Shown here one piece after another: positions 20,150-31,681 of a stretch of 64,000 bases of DNA. The DNA is from Bromus sterilis. Taxonomy: Eukaryota; Streptophyta; Magnoliopsida; Poales; Poaceae. Both the position numbers and the translations under genes were made by a program. Numbering within the stretch: the stretch's first letter is position 1; each line of letters starts with the position of its first letter. A model generated the notes under the pieces. It did no database searches and was not told where the DNA came from. It saw only the letters and a list, made by a program, of their open reading frames with translations. The stretch covers positions 58,453,016 through 58,517,015 of the forward strand of contig OX465597.1 of the NCBI GenBank assembly GCA_950022295.1, written 5' to 3'.

Positions 20150-23100
20150 TGTAAGGCCCGATATGCGGTACTGTTCCAGATCTAGACGTTTCCATCCAGA
20201 TCCGGGGACGAAGCACATATCGGTCCCACCGCGACATATGACGAAGCCATATGCCCCGGATTTCCAACATGATATCACAACATTACAACTACAAGAATAC
20301 AACATCTCATACAATCGGCATACAACTGCCTTAATACATTACATCAGCGGAAGATACATGTCTGAGTACAGACTACAATCAAATGCCTACTGGCAAAGAG
20401 AAAAACATCGATCCCCATAACCACACGGGTCCAGGCCCTCCGCCGGGATCCGCCTAACTAGTCATCGTCGAGTCTCCACGTGAAATGTCGATCACCATAC
20501 CTGTTGTCGATCAAGAACCCTGAAAAGAGTTTGGGGGTAGTATCATGAGTACAGAAGTACTCAGCATCCAACTATAGTGGTCAACTGACCCAGCAAGGAC
20601 TTCATCACTCGTCATTCTAGGACAACTAGCAGTTTACGGTAAGGATGGGGTAAGTGGTGAGGTTGCTGCCGCACTAGCATTTATGAAGTGGCTAACGATC
20701 TAGAGAGTAAGATAAGAAGCCAAGCATTCGATGAGGATTCACCTCCAACAAGTCTTGCTATCATCTACTTACGCAAACATAACACCTATCCTATCCTTGT
20801 CCTCCTTTTTGCATCCCGACGAAGAAGAAGCATTCAAGGCACACACACATTGATCAAGTTATATTAAGATTATCTCAGTTGTTGTTGTCTATGAACAAGG
20901 AGTAGGCCTCAAGTCGTCCATAACCGCGGACACGGCTTCTCGAAAAGATTTAACCCTGCAGGGGTGTACCAACTGTCCATTACAAGGCTCCGCACGCACG
21001 CCCATCTCTCTCAATTGCTACCCATCACAGGCAACCATTTTATGATTTAGTTCCGAGAGATCCGGAACGACAGGTGCCTCTAACTAACAACGCACAAATC
21101 CGGGTGGCCCCCGGTGAGTCGACATCCACTCCAAAAGCCGGCCGCGCTCTCGAACTGGTCTCTACCGTCTGTCGCAGGTTTGGATTGCCGAATCACCAAT
21201 ACCCGGGCCCGGGTCCTCAGCCGGACAGGTTGGACCAATAGGATATACCATCCAACTGGCCCAGGTTGTTTTAAATCCACTGGCTGCAGACCAGTTACGC
21301 ACACAATTTCAAATGGTAAATCATCTTGGGCCACCACTAGAATTGTTTGAGCTAGGTAGGTAAGAAGAGGGGACCCCATAGCATCCCACACGCGGTTAGG
21401 CACACTCGTCAAGAGACACAATACCCGGAACTCGGGTCCTAGGTGACTCGAATGGAACAAAACGTCGGGGCGGGATAGCCTAGACCTTCCATCCTTCGTC
21501 GACTATAGTCAACATTATAATAATCATATCATCAACAACAATATAATAATGTGATAGCCCAAACCAAGGAGTAACAGGGTAACATCGTAGCATCCTAAGA
21601 ATGCATACTAAGCAGGGGCTGAGCAACGAGCAATAGTAACATAGCAGTACATGGTTTTCTGGGAGGGGACATGGCTGTATCGGTTTGAAAGAGGCTGTAA
21701 ACATGTGGTAGGATCAAACATCGAACCTATCCTAGACTAGCATGCAAACCGCTGGTTGAAATAGAATGGATCATAAGTAATGTATAGTCCTTGCCTGTTC
21801 TGAAGGTGTAGCCAATCGCAATCTCGCATCGTCTCCGAGAGGTACCCGCGGAAGCACACAAGACGGTAAACACTGGAAAGCAATCAACGAGCAAGCATCT
21901 ATTACTACGAAGCAAACACGAGCAAGCATCAACAAGAAGGCAACACGAGACATCGCACCTACCGTCGAGAGCGGTTACTAACAGGTTAAGTGGAGTACTC
22001 GTCACACACGACGATACCGCAAGTTTATATTGGTTCAAGTTGTTTAGCTACACAACATGAGGAAAGGTTGTTAACATGGCAACTCACTCAAGCATGGCAT
22101 AGCACACAAACATGACAAGAGGTGAAGAATAAAGTAAACTATCTATGCTAGTCAGTTTAAGTAAGGCACAATCTTAAACATGGCATTCCACTAAGTGCCC
22201 CACGACAATTAAAGCATTTGGTATTGTTCTGCCCTAAACCATATTTTAGGTTGGTTAACAAAAAAAAAATAGAATAGGCACAAAGTACACGAAAAACTAA
22301 TCAAGTTACATATAAAGAACACTCCAAACGGAGCACACTTTAGAGCAATGCATAAACAGGATAATGAATGCAAACATGCTCACAAATGATATGCAACTAA
22401 AGTAGACATGGCAGGGAAGGCATGGCAAAAGGAATCATGAAAATAGGCATCATGGTTCACTATTTGTAAGCAACACAAAAAGCTATAAAACATTCCTAGT
22501 CAAGGACTTAGTGAAAATCAGGAAAACAGGGCAGAAACTGTTATTTTCATGTTGTATAAACAGGGGTAGAACTATATGCAAAAGTGCAGCAACATGACAT
22601 AGCAATATATGAGCATGAACTAGACATGATGGTGATCAGGTACAAACAAGAATCAAGGTCATAGGTATAACAGATCAATGGATATTAAGCATGCAACATG
22701 GCATCGGAAAGTTACAGACTTAGTGAAAAACAGAGGTGTCTGTCAAAAACAGCAGTATAGCAACTTTGGAGCTAAACATATCTATGACCAGGAAGTAAAC
22801 ATGACAATGCAATACATATAATGGAAGTAGACATGATGCTTAAAAGTATGCAACAAGAATTAATGCAATAGGCCTCATGGATGTGTCACAATCATCATGC
22901 AAACTTGCAATAAAATAACAACAACATCACACTAGCAGAAAATAATAGCAGCTAACAGCCTGATGCCCACTTCAACAGTGATTAAAAACATCAAGATGGC
23001 CTCAAATCAAAATGCTCACAAATGCTGAACTGAAGTACACATAATTCTAAACAATTTTCCTTTTGGGCACAAACTCATCTGAGCTACGGTTTACTTGTAA

Positions 23101-23712
23101 ACTTCAATGCAAAAATGAATCAGCAGCAAATTAATTCATACTTAGCAGAAATAGATAAAAAAACAGACAAGGAAAAAAAAGGCATCACCCTAGTGGGCTC
23201 GGCCCACTGGCTGGTGGCTGGCGGCTGGGCCAGGGAGTTGGGCCGCAGGAGGGCGGCCGGCCCACGACGTCTCGATGGAGGGGCGCGGCCCACCTGGCCA
23301 GAGGAGGTTGCCAGCCGGCGTGGCCGCGGAGGGCTGGTGACACCGGCCGGCAACCGTGGTGCGGCGAGGAGGCGGCGAGGCGGATCCGCTTGGATCCCGC
23401 CGGATTCGACGCGGTGGAGGGCAGGGAGGCGCCATGGCAGCTCCGGCGGCGAGGCGAGCTCGGGCAGCCTCTCATGGCGGCGGCGGCGCGCTCCACTGGT
23501 CACCATGTCCGGCGGCGACGTGCTACGAGGTGAGAGAGGAGGGGAGGTCAGAGGAGGAGAGGAGGAGCAAGAGCGGGAGGAGGCTCACCGGGCGTGGCGC
23601 GCGGCTGGCGCGACGACCAGAGTTGGCTGGCGGCGAGGCTGCTGCAGCCGGTGTGTGGCAGCGGTAGACGGGCGGCGTGGGATTCCCGGCCCGATCGGGC
23701 CTGACGGCGGCG

Positions 23713-23717
23713 GCGGC
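23713..23717. repeat. Target-site duplication GCTAG of element B (left copy)
   Basis: GCTAG precedes TGTGACGCCC. The right copy is at 54,347-54,351, after GTGTTACA. It shows that 23,718-54,346 entered as a single element despite the nested insertions. Confidence 0.92.
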
Positions 23718-24068
23718 TAGTGTGACGCCCTCAAAATCAAGCCGTGTACAGTAATCATACACGCAAGGTACATGATCGAGATCAGGGACTCACGGTGAGA
23801 TATCACAACACAACTCTACAAATAAAATAATACAAGTTGTATAATACAAGCCAGGGGCCACGAGGGCTCGAACACAACAGCTCGAGAGCACAAAGTCAGC
23901 GGAAGCAATAGTATCTGAGTACAGACACAAGGATACAAGGATGCCTTAAGAAGACTAGCACAAAAACAACAACGACCGAAAATGCGAGTCCTCTTGCCTG
24001 GGAACCTCCAAACTACTCCTGGTCGACGAGGAACTCGACGTCGTAGTAGGCATCGGGGATCTTCACGT

Positions 24069-25744
24069 TGTTGGGGATCGGCGCAGAAAACAAAAAAATT
24101 CCTACCTACGAGTCCCGAACCCAAGATCTATGCTATGCTGATGTATGTAACGGAAGGAATCGGTGTTCATACCTTTGAAGACCGAAAGAGGGAAACGTTC
24201 CTCGAACGTGGGTGGCGTAGACTCTGATCCTACGACCTCCCTGTCATGTTGAAGAACCTCCGACGATGAAGTAGCACCACACGTGTAGTGCTTCGCGGGA
24301 TTACACACGTACGTTGCAACCGACGTCCCTCCGGGCTCCGAACCAGAAGAGCAACGAAAAGAAGATTGATCCGGATCGCGATTCTGGCAGCGCGACGGCG
24401 TCCGGATGATGGTGAAACCCGCAACCAAGTGCAAACTCCGAACAAGGGGAGTCCGCTCTAGGTCGGTGAAAGAGAGAGAGAAAGAACTCAATGTTGTGTT
24501 GAGAAAAGGCACCCCCACCCCTCCTTTTATAGGCAAAGGAGGGGAGGAACTCTCCTCCCCTCCCCATGTGGGACTAAACCCGACAAGGGGGGGGGGGGAG
24601 TGCGCCGGCCATGGGGGGGATGGGCCCCTCCCTTGGCGCCTAGCCCAAGGGGGGATGCTCCCCTTCCCCTCATGGGCCTTTTAAGGCACATATGCCTTTT
24701 TCTCCTTTTTAATTAAATTTTAAATCATTTTTAATATTTAATTCTATCAATTAAATAATAAAACATATTTAAACATCAATATATATTATTTTGAACCTTT
24801 CAAAATATCCGGAACGGCTTCCGGCACCTCCCGGTACATTTCCGGTGTTTTCTCTCTTTTCACCAATGATCCCGAATCAATCCTTAATGCATCGATTGCC
24901 CTTATGTGTGACACCCTACGGTCCGGGAAACAGTAGACATGATCGAGACACTCTCTGACCAATGACCATCATGTGGGATCTGGTTACAATCCTTGATGTT
25001 CCCCTACGCTTCCATCGAATAAACTTCATCGATGTTGAACCGTTAACAATATGACTTGATCCCTTTGTGCTTTGGTACTATGTTTGTCCGAGGTATGATC
25101 GTCGGTATCCAATACCTAGTTCTTCCTCGTTTCCGACATAACATGTTTACTCGTCTATGAATATTACATCTCTTGTGACCTAGTCACTTGCTTGCAAGCT
25201 ATTGATGCAACACCACCGAGTGGGCCTAGAGTACCTATCCGTCACTCGGATTGACAAATCCCGCTCTGATCTATTTCATACTCCTCAACATATCCACTTC
25301 GGAATACCCAAGATACACCTTTTCAGTTACCATGTTTTAGTGTAACGGTTAATGCACTCAAAGCATCCTAATAGATAGCAGTTATGTATGATCATCACGG
25401 TTTAAGGATTCAGTCACTATGTTATTAAGTCATCGCAATGCTGAACTTATGTGACTTGATCACTCTGCAATGCTTAAGGTGGGTGTGTGTCCATCACATC
25501 ATTCTCCTAATGATATGACCTCATTGTCAATAGACTATTATGTTCTCATGATCAGGAAACCTTGATCATCAATTGCCCAATGAGCAAGTATGCCTGAGTT
25601 TAACTAGGGACCAGGTTGTTATATATCACACGTGTATTAATGTTTCCGCTTAATACAGTTCTAGCACAATATATAACATATTATGAACAAACAGATATGT
25701 GACAAATATCTTTGTTAACTTTCCTCTAGGGCACATATCCAACA
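24069..25744 (-). mobile_element. Copia solo LTR (Angela/WIS/BARE-like), 1,676 bp
   Basis: On the minus strand it starts TGTTGGATATGTGCCCTAG and ends CCCCAACA. The target CACGT is duplicated at 24,064-24,068 and 25,745-25,749. The matching place in the other LTR of B (50,653-50,670, CTTCACGTTGCGGTGG) holds a single CACGT and no insertion, a true empty site. No interior or primer site is present. Superfamily Copia is inferred from the terminal sequence; the start is characteristic of the abundant Triticeae Angela/WIS/BARE group. Confidence 0.95.
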
Positions 25745-26100
25745 CACGTTGCGGTGGTCGACATCGGGGAACTCCTGCTACTAGGCTCCAACGTCGACTG
25801 CAGCGGCCGATCAGGCAAAAAAAGGGGAGAAATAAAGCAAAGGTGACTATCTAGCATACCCGCGAGTCTTACATCCGCTACTAAGCATTTATGCATTTGT
25901 ATCAAATGGAAAGGGGAGGCTGTATATAGTGGACTGCAAGATAGAAAGTCAGAGCAAGGATAAGAAGCTAGGCCTATCGAAGACTAGCATCTTCCGACGA
26001 TTCTTGCAGCACCAGATGAGAACAGCCAACAGTTAAAGTAACAATGCAGCAGAAGTTGCAACAGCATTTTATAATAGTAAGTTTTTTTTGAACTGTCACC

Positions 26101-26116
26101 GGGGGGGGGGGGGGGG
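26101..26116. repeat. G homopolymer, 16 bases
   Basis: An uninterrupted run of G lies in the 3' untranslated part of the LINE, next to its A-tail. Its length may be unreliable because homopolymers of this size are error-prone in sequencing. Confidence 0.7.
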
Positions 26117-26174
26117 AAGGCTCCCCACCTGAATAAATTTCATTTTCTATTTTTTGTTATCACTTTACAAGGGA

Positions 26175-26690
26175 TTAGGAGAGGCGGGAAGAGAAGAAAT
26201 CATGCCACAAGCCGGCGTGATGTTTGGCCTCCGCCTTATGAAGGCGATGGGACCAAAGAGTTAGGTCATCTATGACCACCTTGATTACATCATTGGGAGA
26301 CATGGTTAAACCCCTGAAAGTTTTTGCATTTCTAGCATCCCAGATTTTCCAGAGTAGAAGCAATAGAATGAAAGGCCATATAGCTGCTGGAAGTCCGAGT
26401 GAAGGTGGTAGTGACCATATACTCGCCAAGGGGGTGTGGAGCGGTGCGACGCCAATAGCATCCCATATGGCCTGTGAAGACGGGCATGTAAAGAAGAGGT
26501 GTCCTCGATCTTCCAGAGCGGCGGTGCAGTGTGGGCATGGAGAAGATGCAATGATGGTCTTGGGATGAAGATTTGCCCTCGTGTTGAGCCTATACAGATA
26601 GAAGAGCCAACCGAAGACTCGCACCCTACTTGGGACCCGGCTGTGCCAAATATGTGCGAGGTGTGGATCTGCAATCTGGGATGCAAGGGC
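26175..26690 (-). pseudogene. LINE ORF2 C-terminus: zinc-binding reverse-transcriptase domain
   Basis: The minus-strand product contains RVFGWLFYLYRLNTRANL, then CPHCTAALEDRGHLFFTCP, a C-x2-C...H...C pattern of the zf-RVT domain (PF13966) that follows the reverse transcriptase in plant L1-like ORF2 proteins. It ends HHAGLWHDFFSSRLS at a stop. The upstream part of the frame lies beyond element E at 35,835-36,216. Polymerase and endonuclease regions were never copied or are lost, so no enzyme can be made. Confidence 0.88.
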
Positions 26691-26693
26691 GTC
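26689..26693. repeat. Target-site duplication GCGTC of element E (left copy)
   Basis: GCGTC precedes TGATGCCCC. The right copy lies at 35,830-35,834. Joining the two sides restores the LINE reading frame region, confirming a single insertion event. Confidence 0.93.
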
Positions 26694-28079
26694 TGATGCC
26701 CCACAGGCGTAAGGGATCGAGATAGTCTTCGCGGGTAAGTTAACCCAATTTATTGATTCGACACACGGGGAGCCAAAGAGTATTTATAAGTTTTGAAAGT
26801 TGAGTTGTCAATTCAACCGCACCTGAAATATACTTGCTTGCAATAATAGATAAGTGGTAACAATAATATGATAGTGACGATAGCAACAGCAAAAGTAAAT
26901 AGCAAAAATTAACCACTAAAGACCAGCAGGATTGAAAACACTGTAGGCTAGGGAGATGGATGGTTGGGCGCTGCATGGATGACAGTAAACATATAATAGA
27001 TTCTAACACGGGGCAAGGCACACAGAAAAGCAATGATCATCTAGGAAAATATCAAACATTAGGCATGTATCCCGTAGGTAGTTGTGCGTGCTTGCAATAA
27101 GAACTTACACAACATCTTTTGTCCTACCATCCCGCTACGAACGGGGCCAAAAGGAACTTATGGAGATTAAGGTGCTCCTGTCAAAGAGCACCGGAACAAA
27201 GCAATAAACTCAATGGATACATGGAGAATCCTCAAATCATGGACCATCCCCTTTGGTGTCCCAAGCTGTCACCTTTGGGATCGCCGGTTCCGGGCCATAA
27301 TAGGTGCATACAACTCATAGATAGGATCTAGAACACAAATATATTCATGAAAACACATAGGGTTCAGATCTGAAAACATGGCACTCGGGCCCAAAGTGAC
27401 AATCATTAAGAGCAACAAGTTGAGGCAAAGAAGATAAACACCAATCTAGATGATAGGCAACATGCCCCCAACAATCTGACGAACTATTACATGATTAAAC
27501 TCATCCAATCCCTACCATCCCGTTTGCCTACAGCAAGGAATTACTCACACATATGAAGATAAGTCATGGAGGATGGATGGAGTGGCGATGGTGATGACGA
27601 TGGCGACGATCTCCCCTCTCCGGAGGCCAAATCAGCCTCCAGATTAGCCCTCCCGAAGAAGAACAGATGGTGGCGGCGGCTCCGCGACGGAAACTGGAAA
27701 ACGACTTCTGTTCTGGGGTTTTCTCGTCACGGGGATAAATAGGAGCCTCGGTAGGGCACCAGAGGAGGGGGGAGCAGCCCAGGCGGCCAGAGGGCGCGGC
27801 CCCACCCCTGGCCGCGCCAGGGGGGCGCCTGGGGCCCCCAGGGCTCCCCTCTGGTCCCACTTCTGGCTCCTGGCTCCTTCGGGTGCGTGGATTTTCAGGT
27901 GATTTTCTAGGAATTTTCTGGGACGTCTAAAAATCCATTTTCCCGCGCACAAATAAACCATACAGGCAGCTCTGCTGAAAACAGCGTTAGTCCGGGTTAG
28001 TTTCGTCCAAATCATGCAAGAATGAGGGCAAAACAATAGCAAAAGTGTTTGGAAAAGTAGATACTTTTGAGACGTATTA
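26694..28079 (-). repeat. 3' LTR of E
   Basis: 1,386 bp. On the minus strand it should start TGATACGTC, but the first bases are TAATACGTC, a G-to-A change at the conserved terminus. It ends GGGGCATCA. Gross structure matches the 5' LTR with few differences. Confidence 0.92.
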
Positions 28080-28094
28080 ACTCCCCCAAGCTTA
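28080..28094 (-). other. Polypurine tract of E
   Basis: The minus strand reads TAAGCTTGGGGGAGT directly before the 3' LTR, the position where plus-strand DNA synthesis starts. The same motif is repeated inside the element at 29,857-29,873. Confidence 0.85.
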
Positions 28095-29856
28095 GCATAT
28101 TGCTTGTCCTCAAGCAATTCAGTTCAACGAACTGGACGCGACAAAGAAAACTTTGACAAACTCTTTTGGTTCAACAGATGTATATAAGCATGTACTACAA
28201 AAAGAGTTTAGCAAGTATTGAAACAATGCTACAAGGACAATGCACGAAGCAATTCTCTTTCATGTGATCAGTCACAAACAACTAAAAGTAAATATTAAGC
28301 TACTGAAAATCAAAACAGGATCACAATGCACATAGCTTGAACATACTTGAGTGTCATTTCGCTAGCCTCCATGAGTGAAGCAAAACATAAATCCAGAAAC
28401 TCCTCCGGAGTTTTAAAGGTGACTAGAACTCAGTATTTCAGACTAGCAATAACACAAGCATGCAGAAGACAATGTAATACTTTGGGACAATGCATGTTAC
28501 ACTAAGAATAACAATTATGCTCTCATAGTTGATGCTTTGAAGAAAGAAGGGGAGACTCTTGAACCATGGCTTTTGATGGCAAGGTTGAAAACTCGTGAAA
28601 GGAAGCAAAGACTAAACATGTGCCAGAGCTCTTGGTTTTGAAAGCAGAGATAAAATATTTTTGATAAGTGCAACTGAACGGTAAAGGTCTCTCAATATCT
28701 CCCATGCCAACCATATATAATGCTTTTTGCTTACACATATTCCCTTATCCATTAATCTTCGATGGTCTATGAAACCTTTTATTTTGCCTCAAGGATGGAA
28801 GGAGGGTATCGTTCCACCTATCATAAGCAACATTTGGTCCATTTCACTCCATCATCAAGTATGGGGGAGGTGTAACTCTCATATTTTTTTTATTTTTCTG
28901 TTTTGACTAGTTAAAACTTCCGTCAAAATATTTTTTGCATGCAAGATACTGATTTCCCCTCACCGCACCATGAGCTTGTACGGTTACAAAAGGGAAGCTT
29001 TTGAATAAATTTTGAGATGGCACAAGAAAGTCTAAGTTAGGAGTGGCCGGTAAATACCACATATAGGTAGGTATGGTGGACTCAAATGGAACAACTGGGT
29101 TTGAAAAGGAGTTTGGAAGCACAAGCAGAATTCCGCTTAGTGCGAGCGAAGGCTAGCAAAAGACTGGGAAGCAACAAACTAGAGAGCAATAACTGTCATA
29201 ATCATGCAGAGTGACAAGACAACATTGAATCGTGCATGAAAGTGATATAACTATTCTGAAACAAAAAGATCATCAAGGCAAGAGTAGACTTTTTAGTCAT
29301 AAGCATGTGTGAACATGTGCCAAGTCAATCCAAAAATTCTCCGAAGGGAAATACCACTCCAGTATGCCAAACCATGAACAATGCACTGCATGTAAATCAT
29401 TTCAAAAACACAATATGTACTCTAGCTACTTGAGACTAGACACAAGGAAAGCATGAACACTGGGAAAGCATTGTAAACATAGCACTATGTCGCTACAAGC
29501 TGGTCTCTAGATCATAAGTACAGGCATATGTACAAAAGTAGAAACAAGAAGAGTTCATACCGGTTTTCCTTGTTGCTTCCCTTTCGTCGATCTTCGTCAT
29601 TACTGCCTCGTCACTTGCACGATCGAATGTAGGAAATATAATCAAATACCATCACGGACTCGAGCTGATCTCTGAAAACAAAGCAAACTAAAGAGAGAAA
29701 GGAAATCTTTTTGGGTTTTTCAAAGGTTAAAAGAAAGCAAACGAAAAGAGAATTTTTTTGTTGTTTTTGCAAAGAAAGAAGGAAAACGGGCAAAAACTTC
29801 GAAAAGATCAAAGCGAATAAAATGGATAATACAATGGAAAAGTGAGAAGGGCACGT
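28095..29856 (-). other. Non-coding 3' interior of E
   Basis: About 1.8 kb after the second ORF with no frame above about 75 aa. It is collinear with 62,428-64,000 of element D, so it is a family feature rather than a local deletion or insertion. Confidence 0.75.
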
Positions 29857-29873
29857 ACTCCCCCAAGCTTAGG
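29857..29873 (-). other. Internal polypurine-like motif after ORF2 of E
   Basis: The minus strand reads CCTAAGCTTGGGGGAGT just 3' of ORF2. It matches the polypurine tract at the LTR over the core AAGCTTGGGGGAGT. The same copy is kept in D at 62,411-62,427. Confidence 0.7.
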
Positions 29874-29896
29874 CTTTTGGCCTAAGTTGGTAGCGG

Positions 29897-31111
29897 CTAA
29901 TGTCCCCAGGAGCCTCCTGCTCCAGGGTAGTACGGGTGAGTCCAAGCATCGAATGAGGCTTCCGGCGCGTACACCGAAGTCCTCGGATCCTCCCACGAAG
30001 AAGGTTCCGCGCTCCAAGCAGAGGAAGACCCTTCACCAAACTGGGTGACGGTCTCTCCCTGGAAAGGTGGGAACTCACCATGCTCCTCCTCGTCGGGCAC
30101 AACCCCTTCCATGGGGTTATGAAACTGACGCTGGACCACGAACTCATCAAACTGGATAACATCAAAGGACCATTCGTTCCTGCGAGAAAAACCAAACAAA
30201 AGAGGTGTAGGTAGACGGATCTTGCGTTCCGTGGTAGCTCCGAAACGTAAGATATAATCAAGATTACCAAACTCGGAAGTCATGGTAACAAACTTATGCC
30301 TTTTCATAGCAGGAAGATCAAAACTTAAATAAGTAAAAGGCTTATCATCGGGGTGTGGGGTGCCATTAAGAGACTCTAGGATAAGGGTGGCGTAAACGCC
30401 ACCAAATAAATCTCCCTTGTTACCGTTCATTACAAGGCGTCGAGCAATTAAGGCACCCACATTATAATCAAACCTCCCTGAAAGGGCGGTTGCCATGATA
30501 GCAATATCCGGCGCAGATATGTTGCTCGTGTTGTCACGAGCTAACACCCCTCTAGCAATATAATACGCAAAATACCTCAGGTGTGGAAATAAGATGCTGG
30601 AGATCTTTGACCGATGAATATCCCTCGTATCCATGCTACAGAGCGAGTTGAAGACGGTTCTCAGCTCGGAGGGCTGACAGCTCATCTTCGCCGTCTGCCC
30701 CACGTTCGGCACACCTATTATTTCACAAAACCTTTCCAAAGGCATGGTCAAAAGATCATTATAAATTTTAAACTCAACAGAACCAACATCAAGGTTATAT
30801 CTAAAACTGTTAATGAAACAGGAGGTGAGTTTTTGATACTGGGTAACACGGCACGTTGCGAGCCGCGTCAAACCTGCATTAGCACAAAGATTATAAAACT
30901 CCTCCCTGATTACTGCAGCTTCAAGGAATTCATCGCACGGGAAAGTCATTGCACGTGCTTGATTTGTGTCCTCCAACAACTCCAAGGGCACATGATCTTC
31001 GTTGTAGCTCACCCTAGCAGTCGAGGGTGAAGCTGAAGCTCTTGTAACTCGATCGGAGTGCTCGGGCCTTTTCTTCCCAAGCCACCCCTTTGCTCATCTT
31101 AGCAAACTCAT
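29897..31111 (-). pseudogene. Second ORF of E, stop at codon 6
   Basis: The frame has the same 405 codons (with stop) as the intact ORF of D (61,173-62,387) and the same start ATG (31,109-31,111). Codon 6 is TGA (31,094-31,096) where D has AGA, so only an N-terminally shortened protein could be made. The rest stays open and similar, including the segments RLATCRVTQYQKLTSCFINS and SSILFPHLRYFAYYIARGVL. The 220-bp intron found just upstream in D is absent here; the junction is at 31,113/31,114. Function is unknown; see the D copy. Confidence 0.8.
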
Positions 31112-31681
31112 TTCAGGGAGTATTTGCTCAAAATTTCAGCTCGAATGGTGGGTTGTAGAGAGAGATCGAAAATCGCCTCCAAGAACAGCAAGAACGCAAG
31201 AACTGGAGCAGAACTCGTGTTTTTGGAGAGAGAGGAAGGAGGAGGAAGAAGACATACCTGGCTGGCTGCCCTGTGGGCCCCAGGCGCCCTGTGGGCGCGG
31301 CCAGGGGGCAGGCCACGCCAGCTGGCCGCCTGGGCCACTGGTGGCCCCCCTGGTCAGCCCCAGGTACCTCTGGGTCACTCCCGGCATGGAAATTTTTATT
31401 TTAATTTTTCTGGAATTTTTCTGAAAACTTCACTGTTGAAAATTTCTCGGAGTTCAAAAAGCTGCAAAAGTTTCTAAAAACTTAAAGCAGTGATTAGTAT
31501 TGTGAAGCTTCAAAAACATAAAAAAACTTGGTACAGCAAAGAGAATGAAAGCTAAAGAAAATGAAAACATAACAAGCTTAACTTTTTACCTATATAAAAC
31601 AAGCCCACTAGCAAGGTTGATCAAGTCTTACCAACAAACCGGCGATATATAGAATAAAAATTCTCCCCTCTTATGAACTGG

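Noticed and set aside
23115..23720. 201-codon plus-strand frame with overlapping minus-strand frames
   Set aside because: It lies in the GC-rich part of the LTR of C, is open in several frames at once, has low-complexity Arg/Gly content and crosses the C/B junction at 23,718. Composition, not coding.
31108..31477. Pro/Gly-rich frames between gag-protease and ORF2 in E and D
   Set aside because: The spacer is GC-rich and open in several frames; frames are not the same in the two copies and no domain is visible.
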